DNA of 64,000 nt from Flavobacterium panacis (lineage in GTDB: Bacteria > Bacteroidota > Bacteroidia > Flavobacteriales > Flavobacteriaceae), in assembly GCF_024649945.1 (NCBI RefSeq), contig NZ_JANKMS010000008.1:62001-126000 (forward strand), given 5' to 3'. The position numbers and the translations under genes are program-made. Shown piece by piece: positions 1 through 7,939 of this stretch (its first letter is position 1; each line of letters opens with the position of its first letter). The notes beneath the pieces were generated by a model. That model was given only the letters and a program-made list of their open reading frames with translations, had not been told where the DNA came from and made no database searches.

Positions 1-314
1 TATTAGTAATGGGAACTATTTCTAAAAAAATGGCTCCTATTTTAAGACAAGTTTACGAGCAAATGTCAGAACCTCGCTGGGTAATTGCTGTTGGAGCTTG
101 TGCTTCTTCAGGAGGAGTTTTTGATACGTACTCTGTTCTTCAAGGAATTGACAAAGTAATTCCAGTTGACGTTTATGTACCAGGATGCCCACCAAGACCA
201 GAACAAATTGTTGATGGAGTTATGAGACTTCAGGACTTAGTGAAAAGCGAATCTGTGAGACGAAGAAGCTCACCAGAATACCAAGAATTATTAGCTTCAT
301 ATAATATCTCATAA
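1..314 (+). CDS. nuoB: NADH-quinone oxidoreductase subunit B, 5' end missing
   Basis: This is the C-terminal part of NuoB, the peripheral-arm subunit of complex I that carries cluster N2, the last Fe-S centre before quinone. The reading frame is open from the first bases of the window, so the N-terminus with the paired cluster cysteines lies outside. What remains shows the NuoB stretches [17 protein letters not shown] (third cluster Cys) and VPGCPPRPE (fourth cluster Cys). The stop codon is one base before the nuoC start, so the two are clearly co-transcribed. The Met at base 9 is internal and is not the start. nuoA is expected just upstream. Confidence 0.96.
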   Translation, partial: LVMGTISKKMAPILRQVYEQMSEPRWVIAVGACASSGGVFDTYSVLQGIDKVIPVDVYVPGCPPRPEQIVDGVMRLQDLVKSESVRRRSSPEYQELLASYNIS

Positions 315-315
315 G

Positions 316-837
316 ATGGCCTTAGAAAATACCCAAATTCAAGACAAACTTGTAGAAACATTCAGTAACGATGTTTTTAACTTTCAACAAGAGAGAGATA
401 TTTTTTCTTTAGAAGCTTCGGCTGATAAAATCACACCGTTGATTCTTTTCCTTAAAAACGATCCAGAATTACGTTTTCATTTCTTAACAGATTTGTGCGG
501 TATTCATTATCCAGATAACGAAACAGAACGTCAGTTTGCAGTTGTTTATCATTTACACAACTGGTACGAAAACAAAAGATTAAAAATCAAAGTTTTCTTA
601 AATGGCGAAAAACCAGAAGTAAAATCGATTTCAAATATTTTCTTGTCTTCGAACTGGATGGAAAGAGAAACTTTTGATTTCTACGGGATTGACTTTAAAG
701 GACATCCTCAATTGAAACGTATTTTAAATATGGACGAAATGCAGTCTCACCCAATGAGAAAAGAATTCCCAATGGAAGACAGCGGAAGAACAGATAAGGA
801 TGACCGATTCTTCGGAAGAACAACAACAAATTGCTAA
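316..837 (+). CDS. nuoC: NADH-quinone oxidoreductase subunit C
   Basis: NuoC (30-kDa type) is a hydrophilic subunit of the complex I connecting module and works with NuoB and NuoD. The protein has 173 residues. It carries the family signature around ERETFDFYGIDFKGHP and the following DEMQSHPMRKEFPM, near residues 115-153. It is a separate protein here, unlike the fused NuoCD of enterobacteria. It starts one base after the nuoB stop and ends 21 bases before nuoD, which places it inside the operon. The C-terminus is short and polar. Confidence 0.96.
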   Translation: MALENTQIQDKLVETFSNDVFNFQQERDIFSLEASADKITPLILFLKNDPELRFHFLTDLCGIHYPDNETERQFAVVYHLHNWYENKRLKIKVFLNGEKPEVKSISNIFLSSNWMERETFDFYGIDFKGHPQLKRILNMDEMQSHPMRKEFPMEDSGRTDKDDRFFGRTTTNC

Positions 838-858
838 AAAATAATTCAACATTATAAA

Positions 859-2097
859 ATGTCAGAACTATTATTACCACCAGAGCATCGTTATGCTAAA
901 ATAATTAAGGAGAGACTAAACGACGACGGAAGCGAACTTTCTGTACTGAATTTAGGTCCGACTCACCCTGCAACGCACGGTATTTTCCAAAATATCTTGT
1001 TGATGGATGGTGAAAAAATTCTTGAGGCTGAACCAACTATTGGTTACATCCACAGAGCATTCGAAAAAATTGCCGAAAATCGTCCTTTTTATCAAATTAC
1101 ACCGCTTACAGACCGTATGAACTATTGTTCATCTCCTATTAATAATATGGGATGGTGGATGACGGTTGAAAAACTATTAGGTATTGAAGTTCCGAAAAGA
1201 GCTCAGTATTTAAGAGTTATCGTTATGGAGTTGGCTCGTATTACGGATCACATTATCTGTAACGGAATCTTAGGTGTAGATACTGGTGCGTATACTGGTT
1301 TCTTATACGTTTTTCAATTTAGAGAAAAAATCTACGAAATCTACGAAGAAATTTGTGGAGCTCGTTTGACTACAAATATGGGAAGAATCGGTGGTTTTGA
1401 AAGAGACTGGTCTCCAGAAGTTTTCAAAAAACTAGATAAATTCCTTGAAGAATTCCCACCAGTTTGGCAAGAATTCCAAAACTTATTCGAGAGAAACAGA
1501 ATTTTCTTGGATAGAACTGTAAACGTAGGTGGTATTACTGCTGAAAAAGCAATGGCTTACGGATTTACAGGTCCAAACTTACGTGCTGCTGGCGTTGATT
1601 ACGACGTACGTGTTGCACAACCTTACTCTTCTTACGAAGATTTCGATTTTATTGTTCCTGTTGGAAAATCAGGAGACACTTACGATCGTTTCTGTGTTCG
1701 TAACGCTGAAGTTTGGGAAAGTTTAAGCATTATTCGTCAGGCTTTAGAAAAAATGCCTGCAGGAAACGAATATCACGCTGAAGTTCCAGATTACTACCTT
1801 CCTCCAAAAGAAGATGTTTACACTTCTATGGAATCTTTAATTTATCACTTTAAGATCGTAATGGGAGAAGTTCCTGTACCAGTTGCAGAAATCTATCACC
1901 CAGTAGAAGGAGGAAATGGAGAACTAGGTTTTTATTTAGTAACAGACGGAAGTAGAACTCCATATAGATTACATTTCAGAAGACCATGCTTTATTTATTA
2001 TCAAGCATTCCCAGAAATGATTAAAGGTGCCATGCTTTCTGATGCAATTATCATTCTTTCAAGTTTGAACGTTATTGCAGGAGAATTAGACGCCTAA
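859..2097 (+). CDS. nuoD: NADH-quinone oxidoreductase subunit D
   Basis: NuoD (49-kDa type) forms the quinone-reaction cavity of complex I together with NuoB and is related to the large subunit of NiFe hydrogenases. The 412-residue protein shows NLGPTHPATHG near residues 31-41, the IGYIHRAFEK helix and the TTNMGRIGGFERDW segment typical of the family. The C-terminus ends in SSLNVIAGELDA, close to the conserved family C-terminus that lies against cluster N2 and ends in DR in many species, but here it ends in DA. A 190-base repeat-rich gap separates it from nuoE. Confidence 0.96.
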   Translation: MSELLLPPEHRYAKIIKERLNDDGSELSVLNLGPTHPATHGIFQNILLMDGEKILEAEPTIGYIHRAFEKIAENRPFYQITPLTDRMNYCSSPINNMGWWMTVEKLLGIEVPKRAQYLRVIVMELARITDHIICNGILGVDTGAYTGFLYVFQFREKIYEIYEEICGARLTTNMGRIGGFERDWSPEVFKKLDKFLEEFPPVWQEFQNLFERNRIFLDRTVNVGGITAEKAMAYGFTGPNLRAAGVDYDVRVAQPYSSYEDFDFIVPVGKSGDTYDRFCVRNAEVWESLSIIRQALEKMPAGNEYHAEVPDYYLPPKEDVYTSMESLIYHFKIVMGEVPVPVAEIYHPVEGGNGELGFYLVTDGSRTPYRLHFRRPCFIYYQAFPEMIKGAMLSDAIIILSSLNVIAGELDA

Positions 2098-2287
2098 CAG
2101 ATTTTAGAATTTAGATTTTAGATTGCTGATTGAGGATTCAGATTTTAGAATTTAGATTTAAAAATTATAATTACGAATTGAAAAATTCAGATTGAAGAAT
2201 CTAAAACTTAAACAATGATTGAAGAATCATAGATTATAGATAAAGATTGAAAAATCAGAAATCTAAAATCAGAAATCTAAAATTAAA
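2098..2287 (+). repeat. AT-rich degenerate direct and inverted repeats between nuoD and nuoE
   Basis: This gap holds no gene. It is built from variants of AGATTTTAGAATTTAGATTT on its left side and of the complementary AAATCTAAAATCAGAAATC on its right side, with intermediate copies of GATTGAAGAATC. The two sides can pair into a long AU-rich stem in the mRNA. It interrupts an otherwise tightly spaced operon and has no U-tract terminator, so transcription may continue through it. It could affect mRNA processing or the ratio of subunits, but that is inference. Confidence 0.7.
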
Positions 2288-2818
2288 ATGGAACGTAAAC
2301 ATTACAAACAAGAAATAAACATGACTGAGGCATTGATGAACCGCATCAATGAATTGATCAGTCATTATCCTGAGGGCAAACAAAAATCGGCTTTATTGCC
2401 TGTTTTGCACGAAGTTCAGGATGCGCATAACAACTGGCTTAGTACTGAATTGCAAGATAAAGTTGCCGAGATTCTTCAGATCAAACCAATCGAGGTTTAT
2501 GAAGTGGTTACTTTCTATACAATGTTCAACCAAAAGCCAATTGGTAAGTACATGTTTGAGTTTTGTCAAACTTCTTGTTGTTGTTTAAGAGGTGCCGAAG
2601 ATTTAATGGATTACACTTCTGAAAAACTAGGCATTAAAATGGGAGAAACAACTCCAGACGGAATGTTTACCATTGCTGGTGTAGAATGTTTAGGTGCTTG
2701 CGGATACGCTCCGATGATGCAGTTGGGAGATTTCTACAAAGAAAAACTGACAGAAGAGAAAATCGATCAGATTATTGCTGATTGTAGAGATGATAAAATA
2801 ATATTACACGATAAATAA
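2288..2818 (+). CDS. nuoE: NADH-quinone oxidoreductase subunit E
   Basis: NuoE (24-kDa type) is a thioredoxin-like subunit of the NADH-oxidising module and carries the [2Fe-2S] cluster N1a. The cluster cysteines are visible in CQTSCCCLRGAEDL and in VECLGACGYAPMMQL, in the second half of the protein. The helical N-terminal part starts at TEALMNRINELI. The first ATG gives 176 aa. An ATG at 2321 (MTEALMN) would give 165 aa and fits the start of the conserved region better, so the first 11 residues are uncertain. The stop is one base before nuoF. Confidence 0.95.
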   Translation: MERKHYKQEINMTEALMNRINELISHYPEGKQKSALLPVLHEVQDAHNNWLSTELQDKVAEILQIKPIEVYEVVTFYTMFNQKPIGKYMFEFCQTSCCCLRGAEDLMDYTSEKLGIKMGETTPDGMFTIAGVECLGACGYAPMMQLGDFYKEKLTEEKIDQIIADCRDDKIILHDK

Positions 2819-2819
2819 G

Positions 2820-4190
2820 ATGTCACAAAAAATATTATTAGATAAAATCAATGTTCCTGGAATTAAAACCTACGAAGTGTATCGCCAAAATGGTGGTTAT
2901 GCTTCTGTAGAAAAAGCTTTAAAAACTCTTACTCCAGATGAAGTTACTGAAGAAGTAAAAAAATCAGGATTACGTGGCCGTGGTGGAGCTGGTTTCCCTG
3001 CGGGAATGAAATGGAGCTTTATTGACAAAAAATCAGGAAGACCAAGACACTTAGTTTGTAACGCCGACGAATCGGAGCCTGGAACATTTAAAGATCGTTT
3101 CTTGATGGAATATATTCCTCACTTATTGATCGAAGGAATGATTACTTCAAGCTACGCTTTGGGTGCTAACCTATCGTATATCTACATTCGTGGAGAATAT
3201 ATGTGGGTTTTCAAAATATTAGAAAGAGCAATCGCCGAAGCAAAAGCTGCAGGTTGGTTAGGAAAAAATATATTAGGATCAGGTTATGACTTAGAACTTC
3301 ACGTACACTGTGGAGCTGGAGCCTATATCTGTGGAGAAGAAACAGCATTAATCGAATCATTGGAAGGTAAAAGAGGAAATCCTCGTATTAAACCACCTTT
3401 CCCAGCGGTTTCTGGTCTTTGGGCAAATCCAACTGTGGTAAACAATGTTGAAACAATTGCGACTGTGCCTTGGATTGTAAACAATTCTGGTGATGATTAT
3501 GCTAAAATTGGAATTGGACGTTCTACTGGAACTAAATTAATTTCTGCTTCAGGACACATCAAAAATCCTGGTGTCTACGAAATTGAATTAGGTTTAAGTG
3601 TAGACGAATTCATGAATTCTGACGAATATTTAGGAGGAATGTCTTCAAGCAGACCTTTGAAAGCATTTGTTCCTGGAGGTTCTTCTGTGCCAATTTTACC
3701 AGCTGAATTAATTTTCAAAACAGCAAACGGTGAGGATAGATTAATGACTTACGAATCTCTTAGTGATGGTGGTTTTGCTACTGGATCTATGTTAGGTTCT
3801 GGAGGATTTATCGTTTATAATGACACAGCTTGTGTGGTAAGAAACACTTGGAACTTTGCTCGTTTCTATCACCACGAATCTTGCGGACAATGTACTCCTT
3901 GCCGTGAAGGAACTGGATGGTTGGAAAAAATCTTATGGAGAATCGAAAACGGTCAAGGCCGTGAAGAAGATATCGAATTATTGTGGAGCATTCAAAGTAA
4001 AATTGAAGGTAATACAATCTGTCCTCTTGGTGACGCCGCTTCTTGGCCAGTAGCTGCAGCAATTCGTCACTTTAGAGATGAATTCGAATATCACGTTCGT
4101 TTCCCAGAAAAAATTAAAAATAGAGATCACTTTGTTGCCGAGCCTTTCTCACAAGTTAAGCATTTAGTTGGCGGTAAAGTAATCGTATAA
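2820..4190 (+). CDS. nuoF: NADH-quinone oxidoreductase subunit F
   Basis: NuoF (51-kDa type) binds NADH and FMN and carries the [4Fe-4S] cluster N3. It is the electron entry point of complex I. The 456-residue protein has the glycine-rich nucleotide site LRGRGGAGFPAGMKW at residues 51-65, CGEETALIESLEGKRG near 180, and the cluster motif SCGQCTPCREGTGW near 353 with the fourth Cys in NTICPLGDAA near 400. Its length is normal. Its presence with nuoE and a short nuoG argues that this complex I uses NADH rather than only ferredoxin. Confidence 0.97.
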   Translation: MSQKILLDKINVPGIKTYEVYRQNGGYASVEKALKTLTPDEVTEEVKKSGLRGRGGAGFPAGMKWSFIDKKSGRPRHLVCNADESEPGTFKDRFLMEYIPHLLIEGMITSSYALGANLSYIYIRGEYMWVFKILERAIAEAKAAGWLGKNILGSGYDLELHVHCGAGAYICGEETALIESLEGKRGNPRIKPPFPAVSGLWANPTVVNNVETIATVPWIVNNSGDDYAKIGIGRSTGTKLISASGHIKNPGVYEIELGLSVDEFMNSDEYLGGMSSSRPLKAFVPGGSSVPILPAELIFKTANGEDRLMTYESLSDGGFATGSMLGSGGFIVYNDTACVVRNTWNFARFYHHESCGQCTPCREGTGWLEKILWRIENGQGREEDIELLWSIQSKIEGNTICPLGDAASWPVAAAIRHFRDEFEYHVRFPEKIKNRDHFVAEPFSQVKHLVGGKVIV

Positions 4191-4281
4191 AAATATATAG
4201 AGAAAGTTATAAAGTTAAAAATATTAAAAGGACAGCAACTCTTTTGAATATTCCGACTTTCAACATTCAAATCAATAAGAG

Positions 4282-5310
4282 ATGAAAGTAACCATAGACG
4301 GTCAAAGTATAGACGTAGAACCAGGAACAACGATCCTGCAGGCTGCACGTATGATTGGTGGAGATTTAGTTCCGCCAGCCATGTGCTATTACTCAAAATT
4401 AAAAGGCAGCGGCGGTAAATGTCGTTGTTGTTTAGTTGAAGTTTCTAAAGGTAGTGAAGCTGACCCACGACCAATGCCAAAATTAATGGCATCTTGTGTA
4501 ACAGGATGTATGGATGGTATGGAAGTAAACAGTAAATCGTCTGCAAGAGTAACTGAAGCTCGTAAATCTGTAACAGAATTTTTATTAATCAATCACCCAC
4601 TAGACTGTCCTATTTGCGATCAGGCTGGAGAATGTGATTTACAGAATTTAAGTTTTGAGCACGGAAATCCGAAATCACGTTACATTGAAGAAAAGAGAAC
4701 ATTTGAACCAGAAGATATTGGTCCAAATATTCAACTTCACATGAACCGTTGTATTTTATGTCAAAGATGTGTACAAGTTGCAGATCAATTGACAGACAAC
4801 AGAGTTCACGGAGTATTAGATCGTGGAGATCACGCTAATATTTCAACTGGTATTTCTAAAGCTATTGACAATGAGTTCTCTGGAAACATGATTGATGTTT
4901 GTCCTGTTGGAGCTTTGACTGATAAAACTTTCCGTTTTAAATCAAGAGTTTGGTTCAACAAACCTTATAATGCACACAGAGAGTGTACAACTCCAGGATG
5001 TTGTGGTAAAACTACAGTTTGGATGTTTGGTGGAGAAATTCAGCGTGTAACTGGTCGTAAAGATGAGTACCATGAAGTTGAAGAATTCATTTGCAACAGC
5101 TGTCGTTTTGATCACAAAGACGTGAAGGACTGGGTAATTGAAGGACCAAGAGAATTTGAAAAAGACTCTGTAATCAACCAAAATAATTACACTCAAAAAT
5201 TAGAGAAAGTTACCATCGATACTGAAAAGAATATCCTTTTAGGTAGAGATATTGACCGTAAAAAAATTAGTATGGCAGCAATTCCATTACCTAATAATGA
5301 TCAAAAATAG
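4282..5310 (+). CDS. nuoG: NADH-quinone oxidoreductase subunit G, short form
   Basis: NuoG is the Fe-S wire of the NADH module. Residues 1-80 form a [2Fe-2S] ferredoxin domain with Cys in MCYYSKLKGSGGKCRCC. HPLDCPICDQAGECDLQ near 102-118 is the His/Cys cluster site. RCILCQRCV near 156 and IDVCPVGALTD near 206 form a [4Fe-4S] site. ECTTPGCCGKTT and NSCRF add further ligands. The protein is only 342 aa and stops where the large molybdopterin-oxidoreductase-like domain begins in the roughly 900-aa enterobacterial NuoG. The frame is intact and nuoH starts 6 bases later, so this is a natural short form, as I recall for other Bacteroidota. Confidence 0.94.
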   Translation: MKVTIDGQSIDVEPGTTILQAARMIGGDLVPPAMCYYSKLKGSGGKCRCCLVEVSKGSEADPRPMPKLMASCVTGCMDGMEVNSKSSARVTEARKSVTEFLLINHPLDCPICDQAGECDLQNLSFEHGNPKSRYIEEKRTFEPEDIGPNIQLHMNRCILCQRCVQVADQLTDNRVHGVLDRGDHANISTGISKAIDNEFSGNMIDVCPVGALTDKTFRFKSRVWFNKPYNAHRECTTPGCCGKTTVWMFGGEIQRVTGRKDEYHEVEEFICNSCRFDHKDVKDWVIEGPREFEKDSVINQNNYTQKLEKVTIDTEKNILLGRDIDRKKISMAAIPLPNNDQK

Positions 5311-5316
5311 TAAGAA

Positions 5317-6369
5317 ATGGAAAGTGCATTTATTATAGAAAAAAGTGTTGTTATTGTAGTCGTTTTTGCGGTTACGATGATTATGGCAATGTATTCTACT
5401 TGGGCAGAGCGTAAAGTTGCTGCTTTCTTGCAAGATCGTGTTGGACCAAACCGTGCTGGATGGGGAGGTTTATTACAACCACTTGCAGATGGTATGAAAT
5501 TATTCTCTAAAGAAGAGTTTTTCCCAAATACACCAAATAAATTTTTATTCGTAGTTGGACCGGCAATTGCAATGAGTACTGCTTTAATGACTAGTGCTGT
5601 AATTCCGTGGGGAGATCGTTTACACCTTTTTGGTAGAGACATTATTCTTCAGGCTACAGATGTAAATATTGCTTTATTATACATTTTTGGAGTTCTTTCT
5701 GTTGGAGTTTACGGTATCATGATTGGTGGATGGGCTTCTAACAACAAGTTCTCTTTAATGGGAGCTATTCGTGCTGCTTCTCAAATGGTTTCTTACGAAG
5801 TTGCAATGGGATTATCAATAATCGCTTTATTGATGATGACTGGAACAATGAGTTTAAAAGAAATCTCATTACAGCAACAAGGAATGAACTGGAATGTTTT
5901 TTATCAGCCATTATCATTCTTAATTTTCTTAATCTGTTCATTTGCAGAAACAAACAGAACACCTTTCGATTTAGCAGAATGTGAAAACGAGTTAATTGGA
6001 GGTTACCATACAGAATATTCATCAATGAAAATGGGATTCTATTTATTTGCTGAATATGCGAGTATGTTTATCTCTTCAACTATTATTTCTGTTTTATTCT
6101 TTGGTGGATACAACTACCCAGGAATGCAATGGATGGTAGAAAATGTAGGTGTAAATGCAGCTAACTTATTAGGAATTGCAGCATTGTTTGCAAAAATATG
6201 TTTCTTCATATTCTTTTATATGTGGGTACGTTGGACGATTCCAAGATTTAGATATGACCAATTAATGCACTTAGGTTGGAGAATTTTAATTCCACTTTCG
6301 ATCATTAATATCATGATTACGGGTGTTGTTATTTTAAGACACGAAATCTTAGCCGCTTTAGGATTCTAA
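5317..6369 (+). CDS. nuoH: NADH-quinone oxidoreductase subunit H
   Basis: NuoH is the membrane subunit at the joint between the peripheral and membrane arms and lines the quinone tunnel. The protein has 350 residues with about eight to nine membrane segments. It shows the family sequences WAERKVAAFLQDRVGPNRAG near residue 30 and ETNRTPFDLAECENELIGGY near 212, both conserved acidic or charged loops of the quinone site. It follows nuoG by 6 bases. A 158-base gap with a hairpin repeat separates it from nuoI. Confidence 0.97.
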   Translation: MESAFIIEKSVVIVVVFAVTMIMAMYSTWAERKVAAFLQDRVGPNRAGWGGLLQPLADGMKLFSKEEFFPNTPNKFLFVVGPAIAMSTALMTSAVIPWGDRLHLFGRDIILQATDVNIALLYIFGVLSVGVYGIMIGGWASNNKFSLMGAIRAASQMVSYEVAMGLSIIALLMMTGTMSLKEISLQQQGMNWNVFYQPLSFLIFLICSFAETNRTPFDLAECENELIGGYHTEYSSMKMGFYLFAEYASMFISSTIISVLFFGGYNYPGMQWMVENVGVNAANLLGIAALFAKICFFIFFYMWVRWTIPRFRYDQLMHLGWRILIPLSIINIMITGVVILRHEILAALGF

Positions 6370-6381
6370 GAAACCGTAATG

Positions 6382-6455
6382 CCCTAGCCCTGATAGAAGC
6401 GGCATCCTTTTGTGGTGGGGTTCACCACAAAAGATATAGCGGATAGCAGGATTAA
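6382..6455 (+). repeat. Conserved interspersed hairpin element, copy 1 (possibly Flavo-1-type RNA)
   Basis: The element reads TAGCCCTGATAGAAGCGG, then CATCC, then a perfect 11-bp hairpin (CTTTTGTGGTG at 6407-6417 with CACCACAAAAG at 6423-6433), then GATATAGCGGATAGCAGGA. A second copy at 37463-37536 keeps both flanks almost base for base but has an unrelated hairpin in the middle, which suggests a conserved structured RNA or a repeat with a variable stem. It lies between nuoH and nuoI in the direction of transcription. From memory it resembles elements common in flavobacterial intergenic DNA. Assignment to the Rfam family Flavo-1 is a guess. Confidence 0.65.
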
Positions 6456-6527
6456 GCTTCAAATAAAAAACAAATAGATTTTAATTTGATTGATTCAGAT
6501 TGTAAATCATAAACTATAATAGTAAAA

Positions 6528-7073
6528 ATGTCAATAGAAACTATATCATTATCGGGTAGAAAAAAGGTGGTGTCAAATAAAGACATGTCTTTTGTTGAAC
6601 GATTGTATCTTGTGGCGATTGTAAAAGGTTTGGTTATTACCGTAAAACACCTTTTTAGAAAAAAAGTTACCATTCATTATCCTGAGCAGGTTCGTGAAAT
6701 GAGTCCGGTTTACCGTGGTCAACACATGTTGAAACGTGATGAGCAAGGCCGTGAAAACTGTACTGCTTGTGGATTATGTGCTTTATCTTGTCCTGCAGAA
6801 GCAATCACTATGAAAGCTGCTGAACGTAAAGCTGACGAAAAACACTTATACAGAGAAGAGAAATACGCTGAAATCTACGAAATCAATATGCTTCGTTGTA
6901 TTTTCTGCGGTTTATGTGAAGAAGCTTGTCCAAAAGACGCTATTTACTTAACAACTTCAAAAGTATTAGTTCCTGCTAGCTACAACAGAGAAGATTTCAT
7001 TTTCGGGAAAGATAAATTAGTAATGCCTTTAGAAATGGCTATGAAAAACGCTCAACTTAATAACGCTAACTAA
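6528..7073 (+). CDS. nuoI: NADH-quinone oxidoreductase subunit I
   Basis: NuoI carries the two [4Fe-4S] clusters N6a and N6b that pass electrons to NuoB. The 181-residue protein has two ferredoxin motifs of the form CxxCxxCxxxCP: CTACGLCALSCPAEAIT near residue 78 and CIFCGLCEEACPKDAIY near 124. An amphipathic N-terminal helix (FVERLYLVAIVKGLVITVKHLF) tethers it to the membrane arm. The stop codon abuts the nuoJ start with no spacer. Confidence 0.96.
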   Translation: MSIETISLSGRKKVVSNKDMSFVERLYLVAIVKGLVITVKHLFRKKVTIHYPEQVREMSPVYRGQHMLKRDEQGRENCTACGLCALSCPAEAITMKAAERKADEKHLYREEKYAEIYEINMLRCIFCGLCEEACPKDAIYLTTSKVLVPASYNREDFIFGKDKLVMPLEMAMKNAQLNNAN

Positions 7074-7613
7074 ATGATACATATTCCTGATTTTGCACAC
7101 GCAACAACTGTTCAAATTATCTTTTGCTTTTTAGCGTTTATTACCGTTATTACTGCTTTCTTGACTATTTTCAGCAGAAACCCGATTCATAGTGCCATCT
7201 ATTTGGTAATTTGTTTCTTCTCAATTGCTGGTCATTATTTACTATTAAATTCTCAATTCTTAGCTGTTGTTCATATAATAGTCTACTCCGGAGCTATTAT
7301 GATTTTGTTCCTGTTTACCATCATGTTAATGAACTTGAACGAACAACGAGAAGTTCACCGTCCTAGAATTACACGTTTAGGAGCTATTGTTTCTTTCTGT
7401 TTAATATTGATTGTTTTAATTACAATCTTTATCAACTCGAAACCAATTGTGGGTGAATACGATTCTACTGGAGAAGATTTCCAATCAATTAAAGTTTTAG
7501 GTAAAATTTTATTGGACGAATATATGGTTCCTTTCGAATTTGCTTCGATCTTACTTTTGGTTGCTATGATTGGAACAGTTCTATTGTCTAAAAAAGAAAA
7601 ATTAAATAAATAA
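7074..7613 (+). CDS. nuoJ: NADH-quinone oxidoreductase subunit J
   Basis: NuoJ is a membrane-arm subunit with five predicted transmembrane helices in 179 residues. The conserved third helix region [20 protein letters not shown], with its pi-bulge glycine, is present near residues 65-84, preceded by [14 protein letters not shown]. The stop codon shares its last base with the nuoK ATG (TAATG arrangement), so the two are probably translationally coupled. Confidence 0.95.
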   Translation: MIHIPDFAHATTVQIIFCFLAFITVITAFLTIFSRNPIHSAIYLVICFFSIAGHYLLLNSQFLAVVHIIVYSGAIMILFLFTIMLMNLNEQREVHRPRITRLGAIVSFCLILIVLITIFINSKPIVGEYDSTGEDFQSIKVLGKILLDEYMVPFEFASILLLVAMIGTVLLSKKEKLNK

Positions 7614-7933
7614 TGGGTAATATATTAAATCAAATAGGTATTGAAAACTACATCTTTTTGAGTGTTGTACTTTTCTGTATTGGTATTTTTGGTGTATTGT
7701 ACAGACGAAATGCTATTATCGTTTTCATGTCTATCGAAATTATGTTGAATGCGGTAAACCTTTTATTTGTTGCTTTTTCAACTTATCATCAAGATGCGCA
7801 AGGACAAGTTTTTGTGTTCTTCTCGATGGCGGTTGCTGCAGCCGAAGTTGCGGTAGGATTGGCCATTTTAGTTTCTATCTTTAGAAATATCGGATCAATT
7901 AGTATCGATAATTTAAAAAATTTAAAAGGATAA
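7613..7933 (+). CDS. nuoK: NADH-quinone oxidoreductase subunit K
   Basis: NuoK is a small three-helix membrane subunit related to MrpC and forms part of the proton path. At 106 residues it is of normal length. The second helix carries the conserved Glu in [18 protein letters not shown], and the third helix shows [15 protein letters not shown] with its second conserved Glu. The start overlaps the nuoJ stop by one base and nuoL follows after 6 bases. Confidence 0.95.
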   Translation: MGNILNQIGIENYIFLSVVLFCIGIFGVLYRRNAIIVFMSIEIMLNAVNLLFVAFSTYHQDAQGQVFVFFSMAVAAAEVAVGLAILVSIFRNIGSISIDNLKNLKG

Positions 7934-7939
7934 TCAGAA

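Noticed and set aside
4282-5310. nuoG truncated by a frameshift
   Set aside because: The next gene starts 6 bases after the stop, so there is no room for a lost domain and no remnant of it.
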